Positions 1 through 7,956 of a DNA stretch of 64,000 nt are shown here, in pieces. This DNA comes from Flavobacteriales bacterium UBA6057. GTDB taxonomy: Bacteria; Bacteroidota; Bacteroidia; Flavobacteriales_G; Salibacteraceae. The position numbers and the translations under genes were made by a program. Location of the stretch: the NCBI GenBank assembly GCA_002428995.1, contig DIYJ01000018.1:428873-492872 (forward strand), given 5' to 3'. Under the pieces are notes generated by a model that saw only the letters and a list, made by a program, of their open reading frames with translations, was not told where the DNA came from and ran no database searches. Position 1 is the first letter of the stretch; every line of letters starts with the position of its first letter.

Positions 1-879
1 TATAACGATCAGTTTGAGTTCAATCTGTTGCCGCCAGGCGATTATGTGCTGGAAATGCAGGCTGGCGATGGCAGAGGTTGGTGGTCTTCTTCGATGGCTT
101 CATTTCAATTCAGCATCCGCCCTCCGTTTTGGGCTACACGATGGTTCATCATCACCGCGTGCATATCCTTTGTACTCATCCTGTGGCTGGTGATCAGATT
201 TCGAGTTAACTATTTGAAAAACAAGCAGATGGTTATCAGTGAGATGAACCTCTATCAGAACCAGGCATTGGCTTCTCAGCTCAGCCCCCATTTCATCTAC
301 AACTGCTTGGGTTCTGTTCAGGCCTTGGCGCTCCAGGCACAACCCCAAAAGCTGGTTCAATTCATTTCGCAATTTGGCAACCTGCTCCGATCTGTGTTTG
401 AGATGACGTTTCAGAATATGGTTCCCTTGCAGGCAGAGCTGGACTTGTTAAAACGATACCTGGATATTGAAAAGACGAGACATAAGGATCGGTTTCAATA
501 CCGCATCACAATGGATGATTCGCTCAGCCAAACCGAATGCTTCCTGCCACCGTTACTCATTCAACCGGTAGTAGAAAATGCCTTGAAGCACGGTATGATG
601 GGGCTTGACAATCATCATGAGGGAGCGATTGACATCGTTGCAAAACGGAGGAATGATACCCTGATCCTGGAAGTAAGAGACAATGGAGTAGGGTTTGAGC
701 ATGAAGGCCATCAGATGCTGGAGGAAGGAAGGCCTTCGGGACTCTCACTTGTGCAGAAAAGGCTTAACCTGATTAAAAAATGGACGGGACGTGAGACAAA
801 ACTGACCTTGGAAAATATCACGCAAGGTGTCAGAGTTACCATCATGATTCCGTTTTTTGAAGCCATTCCCAAGACATGA
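1..879 (+). CDS. LytS/YehU-type sensor histidine kinase, 5' end outside the window
   Basis: The reading frame is already open at base 1, so the protein continues beyond the left edge; an internal TTG at 28 should not be taken as the start. The first ~35 residues look like the end of a Y_Y_Y-type sensor domain (PPGDY, GDGRGWW). One membrane helix follows (FIITACISFVLILWLVI), then a His_kinase domain with the LytS signature LSPHFIYNCL, whose His is the expected phospho-acceptor, and an HATPase domain with PVVENALKHG and DNGVGF. Kinases of this family phosphorylate a LytTR regulator, and one follows immediately with a 4-base ATGA overlap. The large beta-propeller sensor usual in Bacteroidota members is presumably off the edge. 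The family call is firm; the signal sensed is unknown. Confidence 0.93.
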   Translation, partial: YNDQFEFNLLPPGDYVLEMQAGDGRGWWSSSMASFQFSIRPPFWATRWFIITACISFVLILWLVIRFRVNYLKNKQMVISEMNLYQNQALASQLSPHFIYNCLGSVQALALQAQPQKLVQFISQFGNLLRSVFEMTFQNMVPLQAELDLLKRYLDIEKTRHKDRFQYRITMDDSLSQTECFLPPLLIQPVVENALKHGMMGLDNHHEGAIDIVAKRRNDTLILEVRDNGVGFEHEGHQMLEEGRPSGLSLVQKRLNLIKKWTGRETKLTLENITQGVRVTIMIPFFEAIPKT

Positions 880-1601
880 TCGAGAGTGTAATTGTTGACA
901 ACGATCCAGATGCTATTGCGGTGCTTCGGACTCTTTTAGAATCCAGTTACCCGGATTTTCACATTGCCAAAACGTTTACCAATCCCATTGATGCGATCCA
1001 TCAGCTTCCTGTTCAGCAGCCTCAGGTAGCTTTTCTGGATATTGAGATGCCAGGAATCAATGGCTTGGATGTTTTAAGATCCCTTCAAGGTTTGCCCTTC
1101 AAGTGTGTCTTTGTTACCGGGCATGAACATTATGCCATGAAGGCGATTGAGCTGAACGCATTCGATTATTTGCTCAAACCGCTCGATCCTGTTCAGCTGG
1201 AGCGCGTGGTTTTTAAACTACGCGCGGCTCTGGCCTCGGAGAAAGGAAACGATCGTCACTCCAGGACCATGGAATTGAGTTCGGTTCCAGTGATTCTTCC
1301 TACCGGAAAAGGGTGGCGGATGCTCAACACCAGCCAGATGGTTTCTGCCAAGGCAGACGGCAATTATTGCCAGATCCAAATTGATGGAGAACCACCATTG
1401 ATTGTCACCCGGCTTTTGAAGGATCTGCACGCGCAATTGCCAGATGATCAGTTTATTAGAGTGCATAAGTCCTTCATCATCAACCGAGCGCACCTCAGAG
1501 AATACCTGAAAACGGATGGAGGGATACTTATCATGAGCGACTTGTCTCAAGTGCCCGTTTCCCGCACTTACCAGAAGCAAGTGGAAGCACTTTTTACCTG
1601 A
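876..1601 (+). CDS. LytTR-family response regulator
   Basis: This 241-residue protein has an N-terminal receiver domain (about 1-120) with the phospho-acceptor Asp at about residue 55 in FLDIEMPG and the conserved Lys in LLKPL. A C-terminal LytTR DNA-binding domain (about 140-240) carries RVHKSFIINRAHL and PVSRTY. The start codon overlaps the stop of the upstream kinase (ATGA), so the two are translationally coupled and form a cognate pair. LytTR regulators in Bacteroidota often control nearby transport or surface genes, but the following gene is 224 bases away, so a local target is only a guess. Confidence 0.95.
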   Translation: MIESVIVDNDPDAIAVLRTLLESSYPDFHIAKTFTNPIDAIHQLPVQQPQVAFLDIEMPGINGLDVLRSLQGLPFKCVFVTGHEHYAMKAIELNAFDYLLKPLDPVQLERVVFKLRAALASEKGNDRHSRTMELSSVPVILPTGKGWRMLNTSQMVSAKADGNYCQIQIDGEPPLIVTRLLKDLHAQLPDDQFIRVHKSFIINRAHLREYLKTDGGILIMSDLSQVPVSRTYQKQVEALFT

Positions 1602-1825
1602 TCGACATTTTCGCTTTTGTACAGCACAGGCTGTAGGCCATTTCGATACACCCGTATTCGCGGTTCATACACCTGAGGATGCAATTCATCCAGTGAGCGG
1701 TGTTGCTCATACATCTGTGCGCATCCGTGCTTGAGGAGGAGGCACTTTCGACTGTGCTAGCTTGAGTTGCTTTATGTGGCTGAGCGCGCCAAAGAACACT
1801 CACATACCAACGGATCAAAAACATC

Positions 1826-3253
1826 ATGAAAAAACACCTCTTTGCATCACTGCTTCTTCTTTTCACGGGCTCCACAGCATGGGCTCAGCTTTATTCAAGC
1901 GGGAACAATTCGATCTCAGGAAGCTACGTAGGGATTCGACAATCTTCACCGCAGGCATCATTGCACATCAAAGAAACTCCAGGGGCTCCGGGTCTTGGGT
2001 TACCTGGACAAAACACTTTCACCTATGTCCCGCTACTTCGCTTTGAGTATTCACCTGCTTTGGGTAGTCAAACCGTTCCGGGAAGCTTTAACTGGGACTT
2101 CAGAATGGACGGTGGAAGTGCTTTGACACTCTGGCATCAAAGCGGAACAGGAGCTTCTGCACCTAAACTCCGTTTTACGAATGATTTGATCACTGCCTTT
2201 GAGAAGCTCGCAGTGGGAACGTTTGCGGAATTTGGTCCCGCTACCGCGCCTGATGCTTCCCAGGGGCACTATCTCAGCCTCGGTATACGAGAGGTAGGTT
2301 CAGGGGGATGGCAAGGCAACGGAGGAGTGATTTTTTCTACATCATCGGGCCAGCTTCAATTCATGACCAATGGAACAGGAAGCATTTTGAGCGGAGCCAC
2401 GCAAATGAGCAATCACGTAGCCATGACCATGGATGAAACGGAAGTTGTAGTGAATGTACCGACACGCATTAAGAATACAGCGATCATCGAAGATGATGTG
2501 AATATTCAGGGTGTGCTTACGGGCGAGGCAGCTTCCATTTTTAAGGATGACGTGAATGTTCAGGGTGCATTTACGAGTGAGTCGGTCTCCCTTTTTGAGG
2601 ACGATGTCATTATTCAGGGTGACCTAAATGCGGACAACGACATCTATACGGATGGACGTGTTTATGCTCAGCAGGGATTATTGTCTGAGGGTGAAATCCG
2701 TTCACAATTCCATGTCGGCATTGAGGTGAACACCATCGGCTCGGGCGGTGATGGAGAAGGTAGGCTCATATTCTATGATCAGGATTTGAATGGAAGTGCG
2801 TTCAATCAACTCTTTCAGATCAAAACCTTTGGAATAAACCACCCGGATGCTCCCAAAACCATCGAGATCACAGATGTGGGACACGGAGGTAACATCTACA
2901 CAAACCTGCCGGTGCGCATCGGTGGGGCCTATGATGCTCTGAATGTTATTTCCAACGACTACAAGCTTTATGTAGCTAAAGGCATTCGAACAGAGCGCGT
3001 GAAAGTAGACGTGTCTGGTAACTGGCCTGATTATGTGTTTGAAGATGATTATGAATTGAAGTCATTTGATGAACTCAGAGCATACATTGAGGCTGAAGGA
3101 CACCTTCCCAATATGCCAGCAGCTGCTCAAACCGAAGCAGAAGGTATCGATCTGGGTGAGATCAATACCCGGTTGCTAGAAAAAGTAGAAGAGCTCACAC
3201 TGTACATTCTTGAGCTTGAAGAAAGGGTGAACTCCCTGGAATCAGTCGAATAA
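1826..3253 (+). CDS. Secreted fibre/adhesin-like protein with C-terminal coiled stalk
   Basis: The 475-residue product starts with a clear signal peptide (MKKHLFASLLLLFTGSTAWA, cleavage before Q). The body has low-complexity beta-rich sequence resembling Bacteroidota 'tail-fibre-like' surface proteins, with a threefold 18-residue repeat in the middle. Near the C-terminus is a recurring Bacteroidota motif (FDELRAYIEAEGHLPNMP) followed by a predicted coiled coil of heptads (LLEKVEELTLYILELEERV). In related proteins this end resembles the intramolecular chaperone region of phage tail spikes. It sits 49 bases before the secreted protease gene and may share its promoter. Function beyond a surface or secreted role is unknown. 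Confidence 0.75.
   Translation: MKKHLFASLLLLFTGSTAWAQLYSSGNNSISGSYVGIRQSSPQASLHIKETPGAPGLGLPGQNTFTYVPLLRFEYSPALGSQTVPGSFNWDFRMDGGSALTLWHQSGTGASAPKLRFTNDLITAFEKLAVGTFAEFGPATAPDASQGHYLSLGIREVGSGGWQGNGGVIFSTSSGQLQFMTNGTGSILSGATQMSNHVAMTMDETEVVVNVPTRIKNTAIIEDDVNIQGVLTGEAASIFKDDVNVQGAFTSESVSLFEDDVIIQGDLNADNDIYTDGRVYAQQGLLSEGEIRSQFHVGIEVNTIGSGGDGEGRLIFYDQDLNGSAFNQLFQIKTFGINHPDAPKTIEITDVGHGGNIYTNLPVRIGGAYDALNVISNDYKLYVAKGIRTERVKVDVSGNWPDYVFEDDYELKSFDELRAYIEAEGHLPNMPAAAQTEAEGIDLGEINTRLLEKVEELTLYILELEERVNSLESVE
2492..2653 (+). repeat. Three tandem 54-base (18-residue) repeats inside the fibre-like gene
   Basis: Units begin at 2492, 2546 and 2600, exactly 54 bases apart. They encode copies starting DDVNIQG, DDVNVQG and DDVIIQG; the first two also share an ExxSxF ending and the third is diverged. 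The pattern fits stacked beta-strand turns of a fibrous or beta-helical shaft. Confidence 0.8.
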
Positions 3254-3258
3254 TATGA

Positions 3259-3287
3259 ATGATTGCCTCCATGCACTATGCAATCAT
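3259..3287 (+). terminator. Hairpin between the fibre gene and the protease gene
   Basis: A perfect 8-bp inverted repeat, atgattgc (3259-3266) and gcaatcat (3280-3287), encloses a 13-base loop just after the stop codon at 3253. No T-run follows, so it may act as an mRNA-stabilising or weak terminator structure rather than a full stop. Confidence 0.4.
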
Positions 3288-3302
3288 CAATAAATCAGAA
3301 GT

Positions 3303-5027
3303 ATGAAACAGTGGATCGTAGCGCTTTTCATAACATGCCTTACTGGCACGTTGTGCGCCCAGAAACTATTGGAAATACAACCAGGCTTTGATCTTTCAAC
3401 GAATGATATACTCTCCGAGATCGATCTTGAAAATGAAGATCTTGGAACCTGGAACGTATACGTAAAGAATGTCGAGTTAACGGATCAAACCTCTTCTGTT
3501 GTCATTGATAATCTGGAAGAGGAAGAGGTGAGTTTCGAGCTTGAAGAAAGCTATACCATGCCCGATGGGTCATTGATATGGCGAGGAATATCGTCCCATT
3601 CAGAATTCCCCGATGGCAAAGTTTACCTGGTAGTCACGGACGGTATCATGGGGGGCTCCGTATGGTTCAGTGAAGATGACCTCATGGGAATCAAGGATGT
3701 GGGTGACAATACCTTTGTTCTGTTTCGTAAAGAGGTCGACCCTGAACATACTTGCGATACGGACCATTATCCTTTCCGCGCCTCCGCTTCGGTGGAAAAT
3801 TCCACAGAGTCGCAGGGAACATCCTGTAATGGAATACAGGTCTTTCGGGTCATCATAGCCTACAGCCAGGAGTTTGCGGCTTCCTTCATTGCCCCGGGTG
3901 TTAGTCAGCAGAATGAGATCAATGAATTTCTCGAGAATGTCATTAACTCCGTGAACAACACTTACATCAGCAGTGGTTTGAACGTTCGGGCCAGATTGGC
4001 ATTCAGCTATGAAACTGACAACGAGTATGGAAATAAAGATGATGACTTTGCAGCCTTTGTTTCGCCATTGAATCAAAAGTACAATGAGGTATTTGCCTAC
4101 CGACAACAGTACAATGCTGAAGTTGCGATACTTCTTGTCAATGCCAACATTGGAGGGAGGGCTTCCCGAGGTGGCAACATGGGGATTTATGGAAAAAACG
4201 GTGCGATCAATTTTGGTGTTGCACATGAGATCGGCCACATGTTTGACCTCGATCACAACAGGGAAGAATATTCCTACTGGGAGAGAAAGATCAATGGACT
4301 CGGTTGGGCCAAGGACAATAAAAAGGCTTACGGATACCGAAACTCTAACTATCGTACTACCATGTCATATGGAAGTATGACTCGCGTTGGGCTGCATTCA
4401 GATCCATCGCTGACCTTCCCCAATAGCAGTGCTGCGGGAAATCAGTGGGCCAAAGCGAGAAACTTCCTGGCAGGTCATCTTAGCAATGTCCTGAGCTACA
4501 GTGATCCTCAGCAGCTTTTCCTCACCGATCAAATTGAAACCAAAGAGATGGCCTCCTATTTTGCTTTTCAGGACATCTATGCTGCCAACTTCACGGTTGA
4601 AGGAGCGGCATGGAGCAATCTGAGGGCACAGGACGAGATCGTGCTATTTCCTGGAACGGACTTGCAATACGGGACGACCGTGAATATTGAGATCATCGAT
4701 TGCAGTCAGCGTTTCGGTTTTAAGAATGAGACAGGCGATTTCACAAGTGAAGAGGGTAATGATGGTCTTTCTGCATTCATTGCTGGAAACCAGTCCTCGT
4801 TCATCATCTATCCCAATCCAACAGACGATCGGCTGAACATTCAATTCCAGGAGAGCATTCCCGAAAGGATTCACCTGATGGACATGTCGGGCCGAACAGT
4901 TACGGTGAAGTACCCCACCGAGGTGTTTGTTGAAATGGATGTGAGCAGCGTTACTCCGGGAATCTACTTTGTAAAGGTCCAGTATGCGGATGGTAAATCC
5001 GAAACGGAGAAACTGCTGGTACGCTAA
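3303..5027 (+). CDS. Secreted reprolysin-like zinc metalloprotease with T9SS sorting domain
   Basis: The 574-residue protein begins with a signal peptide (MKQWIVALFITCLTGTLCAQ). The catalytic zinc site of metzincins, HEIGHMFDLDH, lies at residues 308-318 with its three His ligands and the catalytic Glu. A Met-turn candidate (TTMSYGSM) follows about 35 residues later. The region before it is a likely propeptide plus the N-terminal half of the catalytic domain. The last ~75 residues form a type A T9SS C-terminal domain, recognisable from YPNPTDDRLNI, MSGR, GIYFVKV and a final KLLV. The enzyme should be exported across both membranes and released or attached to the surface. A terminator-like hairpin follows the stop. 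Confidence 0.92.
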   Translation: MKQWIVALFITCLTGTLCAQKLLEIQPGFDLSTNDILSEIDLENEDLGTWNVYVKNVELTDQTSSVVIDNLEEEEVSFELEESYTMPDGSLIWRGISSHSEFPDGKVYLVVTDGIMGGSVWFSEDDLMGIKDVGDNTFVLFRKEVDPEHTCDTDHYPFRASASVENSTESQGTSCNGIQVFRVIIAYSQEFAASFIAPGVSQQNEINEFLENVINSVNNTYISSGLNVRARLAFSYETDNEYGNKDDDFAAFVSPLNQKYNEVFAYRQQYNAEVAILLVNANIGGRASRGGNMGIYGKNGAINFGVAHEIGHMFDLDHNREEYSYWERKINGLGWAKDNKKAYGYRNSNYRTTMSYGSMTRVGLHSDPSLTFPNSSAAGNQWAKARNFLAGHLSNVLSYSDPQQLFLTDQIETKEMASYFAFQDIYAANFTVEGAAWSNLRAQDEIVLFPGTDLQYGTTVNIEIIDCSQRFGFKNETGDFTSEEGNDGLSAFIAGNQSSFIIYPNPTDDRLNIQFQESIPERIHLMDMSGRTVTVKYPTEVFVEMDVSSVTPGIYFVKVQYADGKSETEKLLVR

Positions 5028-5458
5028 TGGACGAAGGATAAGCTGATTGCCTTCGTTTTCCGGAAGACTGTACTCAGCGGTGCAGAATCACATGATTCAT
5101 CCTCGCGTCCATTGGGGGAACTGATGTTGCAAGTTTCAGTTTTGTTTGGAGCGTGGAGGGGTGAGCCTCTGTTGTGCAGTCTTCCTTTTTCATGTTTGGT
5201 GTCGCTGAATCAAGATCAGCAGCTAGTCGGTTGATTTTTGAAGATTTCAGGTAGTGAACAGACACAAATCATAAGCCAGTATTTTGGCTAAAGCATCGTG
5301 CTATTGTGCAAAACAGCCCTTCATGTCAGTAAACATGGACATGCCTCGCTTGAAACCCTTTATTCATTGCATGGGTAAATCAATGCGAATCATTGCGTGC
5401 GCTTAGGCATCATGAGTTTTTGAGAGTCGATAATTCATGACTCACGGCCTGAGGAGGA
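5028..5458. other. 431-base intergenic region
   Basis: After the terminator-like hairpin at 5031-5059 I see no convincing gene. Possible frames here are short and lack family features. A small imperfect palindrome, gaatcacatgattc, lies near 5085-5098. A purine-rich stretch (gaggaggag) ends directly against the GTG at 5459, which is too close to act as a normal ribosome binding site for that codon. Regulatory sites for the downstream hybrid kinase probably lie here, but I cannot assign them. Confidence 0.5.
5031..5059 (+). terminator. Rho-independent terminator candidate after the metalloprotease gene
   Basis: A perfect 7-bp stem, acgaagg (5031-5037) with ccttcgt (5050-5056), starts 4 bases after the stop codon and is followed directly by TTT. 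The loop is 12 bases. Confidence 0.55.
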
Positions 5459-7264
5459 GTGGCAACTCTTTGTGAATCAGTATCGTACATCCCCGCCATG
5501 AAGAACTTCTTCATGGCTCTTACGGGCATCGGAATACTAGATTCATTCAGCCCTAAAAGAACCAAAGCCTATCGACTTGCTAACACCTATACATGGTGTG
5601 CAGTGGTCATCATGCTGTTGAACGCCCTATGTTATGGATGGTTTGGACTTCATGCTGTAACTGTATGCTGTTTGGTCGGTGCTGCGGGATTGCTTAGTTC
5701 ATTCCTCTTTACGATTAGGCAGAAAGTCTTTACAGCAGAGGCTATTGCGGTACTATCCAACAACTTCGCAATCCTTGCGGCAGTAGTACTATACGGTGAT
5801 CGCTATTGGAGTCACCTCTACCTTGTTTTACTCATCGTGGCATACATGGTCATTTTTGGGCGGAGTGCAAGGTTTTTTCGAAACGTCTGTATATCCATCA
5901 CTTTGTTCCTGTTCGGGATTAGCTTTTTCAGCGGTTCGGGACTTATTGGAGTGGCGAATCCTGACGTTCACACCGTTGGCATCATCACGAGGTTCAACTT
6001 GTTTTTGGTCATTGTTAGCATGCTGTTGTTCTTCTACTTTGCAGTATTGCACAATCGCAGAGCCGAGCTGATGCTGGCCAAAATCGCCCGTGAAGCCGAG
6101 CATGAACGCCAGTTGAAAAGTGATTTTCTTTCGGTGATGAGCCACGAGATACGGACTCCACTCAATGCTATTCTCGCCACAGGACACCTGCTGGATTCGA
6201 AAGGAATTGACGGAGAACAGGCCGAAAACCTGAAGATTCTGAATACTTCAGCAAAACAGCTGCTGATGCTTGTGAACGACATCCTTGATTTCACAAAACT
6301 GGAGGAGGGAAAAACAGAGCTGCATGAGCATGGTATCAAGCTGCGGGAACTTCTGGATACTTCCTTTAAGATGTTTGCCATGGAAGCGGCAAGCAAGAGT
6401 TTACACTATGACTTCGACTTCGACCCGAGGATTGCTCGGATTGTGAAAGCCGATGGATCGAGGATTGCTCAGGTAATCTCCAATCTCCTGGCAAATGCCA
6501 TCAAGTTTACGCCCAAAGGGCAAGTTGCCCTGAAGGTGAAGCTGCTGGAATCAGTGGAGGATGTGCAAACAGTTGAATTCTCTGTCGCTGATACGGGGAT
6601 TGGTATTTCGGAGGAAAAGCAGCAAAACATTTTCAATGGTTTCGCGCAGGCAGGAACGGAGATTTCAGTGCGTTACGGTGGAACGGGCTTAGGACTCGCA
6701 ATTAGTCAAAAGATTATCCATCTGTTTCAGAGCCAAATTGTGGTGGAAAGCAAGGTTGGAGAAGGAAGTGTGTTTCGTTTTTGCCTGAAGCTAAGGGCGC
6801 TGAACTGCAATAAAAACACCCTTGAAACCAGTCCGGGAATAGAACTTCAAGACCTTTCCGGGTTTCGTGTATTGCTGGCTGAAGACAACCTGGTCAATCA
6901 AACTATTATGCGGAAGTTCTTCGATCGCTGGCAACTGGATCATACGATTGTTTCTGATGGGAGAATGGCTTTAGACGCCCTGGAGAAATCTTGCAAAATG
7001 CCTTCAGAAGCAAAGGCTTTTGACCTGATCCTGATGGATATTCAGATGCCCGTCATGGATGGGGTAGAGGCTTCGCTTCGGATACGGAGCTCCGACAGAC
7101 CGTATTGCGATGTGCCCATCGTAGCCCTTACAGCCGATGTGACCCGAGAGACGCGTGATCGAGCTGAGCATGCGGGTATGAACGCCTTCATCAGCAAGCC
7201 TTTCATTCCGGCTGAACTCATCGCTGTACTCAACGAGCAGTTGCACACGCGGTTGAATTCCTAG
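5459..7264 (+). CDS. Membrane hybrid histidine kinase with C-terminal receiver
   Basis: The protein (601 residues from the GTG at 5459; an ATG at 5498 gives MKNFFMALTG and is an equally good start) opens with about six hydrophobic segments in the first ~200 residues, forming an integral membrane sensor. A HisKA domain follows with SHEIRTPLNAI, the phospho-acceptor His being near residue 229. The HATPase domain shows NLLANAIKFT, DTGIGI and GTGLGLAI. A receiver domain (about 470-595) has Asp near 527 in LMDIQMPVMDG and the Lys in ISKPF. It is therefore a phosphorelay hybrid kinase without its own DNA-binding domain; the downstream partner is not evident. It converges on the minus-strand regulator at 7291. 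Confidence 0.93.
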   Translation: MATLCESVSYIPAMKNFFMALTGIGILDSFSPKRTKAYRLANTYTWCAVVIMLLNALCYGWFGLHAVTVCCLVGAAGLLSSFLFTIRQKVFTAEAIAVLSNNFAILAAVVLYGDRYWSHLYLVLLIVAYMVIFGRSARFFRNVCISITLFLFGISFFSGSGLIGVANPDVHTVGIITRFNLFLVIVSMLLFFYFAVLHNRRAELMLAKIAREAEHERQLKSDFLSVMSHEIRTPLNAILATGHLLDSKGIDGEQAENLKILNTSAKQLLMLVNDILDFTKLEEGKTELHEHGIKLRELLDTSFKMFAMEAASKSLHYDFDFDPRIARIVKADGSRIAQVISNLLANAIKFTPKGQVALKVKLLESVEDVQTVEFSVADTGIGISEEKQQNIFNGFAQAGTEISVRYGGTGLGLAISQKIIHLFQSQIVVESKVGEGSVFRFCLKLRALNCNKNTLETSPGIELQDLSGFRVLLAEDNLVNQTIMRKFFDRWQLDHTIVSDGRMALDALEKSCKMPSEAKAFDLILMDIQMPVMDGVEASLRIRSSDRPYCDVPIVALTADVTRETRDRAEHAGMNAFISKPFIPAELIAVLNEQLHTRLNS

Positions 7265-7290
7265 CTGCAGATGATTTCCCCTGGATCAAC

Positions 7291-7956
7291 TTAAACCAAA
7301 CCATTCAACAAGGCCTGCTTCACCAGCCCGGCTGTGTTTCTCGCTCCGAGCTTACTCAGCAAGTTTTTGCGATGTGTCTCAGCTGTGTGCTGACTGATGA
7401 AAAGCTTTTCAGCGATTTCGCTGGTCGTCAGTTCCTTCGTGATGAGCTGTAGTACCTCTAGCTCACGCTTGGTGAGCTGTGGATAAAAAGCATCGTATCC
7501 TTCAAATGACTGATTCTGCTTTGCTCTGGGACTTCGCAGGCCTTCCATGATCGTTTCAGTAACCTCCTTGCTGTAAAAGTGCCCGCCTGACATGACCGTT
7601 TGGATGGCTGTTTTAAGCTCGGTTTTGCCAGTGTTTTTCAGGACATATCCAGCTACTCCAGCTTCCAGCATGCTGCTGATGAACTCCTTTTTATTGTACA
7701 TGGTGAGCATCAATACCTTCACCTCGGGATACTCGCTCACGATCTTGCGGGTGGTGTCAATCCCGCTGAGTACAGGCATGTTGATATCCAGCAAAACAAC
7801 ATCCACCTCATGCTTCGAAAGGAATGAAAGCACATCCTCACCATTGAGCGCCTGCCCGCTTACTTCCAGCTCTGCATCATTCGATAGCATAGCGGTTAAA
7901 CCATCCAGAAACAGCTGGTGATCATCGGCAATGAGCAATCGAATGGGATGCTTCAT
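7291..7956 (-). CDS. NarL/LuxR-type response regulator of the subtilase cluster
   Basis: The product is 221 residues: a receiver domain with DD at 11-12, Asp57 in LLDINMP and Lys in VLKNTGK, then a LuxR-type helix-turn-helix with LTKRELEVLQLI and ISQHTAETHRKNLLSKL. Its ATG overlaps the stop of the TPR kinase gene by 4 bases, marking them as a cognate pair. It is the last gene of a minus-strand run beginning at 14138. The likely role is to switch genes of this cluster on or off in response to the kinase. Target sites were not identified. Confidence 0.95.
   Translation of the reverse strand: MKHPIRLLIADDHQLFLDGLTAMLSNDAELEVSGQALNGEDVLSFLSKHEVDVVLLDINMPVLSGIDTTRKIVSEYPEVKVLMLTMYNKKEFISSMLEAGVAGYVLKNTGKTELKTAIQTVMSGGHFYSKEVTETIMEGLRSPRAKQNQSFEGYDAFYPQLTKRELEVLQLITKELTTSEIAEKLFISQHTAETHRKNLLSKLGARNTAGLVKQALLNGLV

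Noticed and set aside
3600..4256. A 218-codon open frame antisense to the metalloprotease gene
   Set aside because: It lies wholly inside a gene with clear family motifs and has no domain or signal of its own.
5074..5265. A 63-codon minus-strand frame in the 5.0-5.4 kb gap
   Set aside because: No family features, membrane helix or convincing start context; too weak to call a gene.
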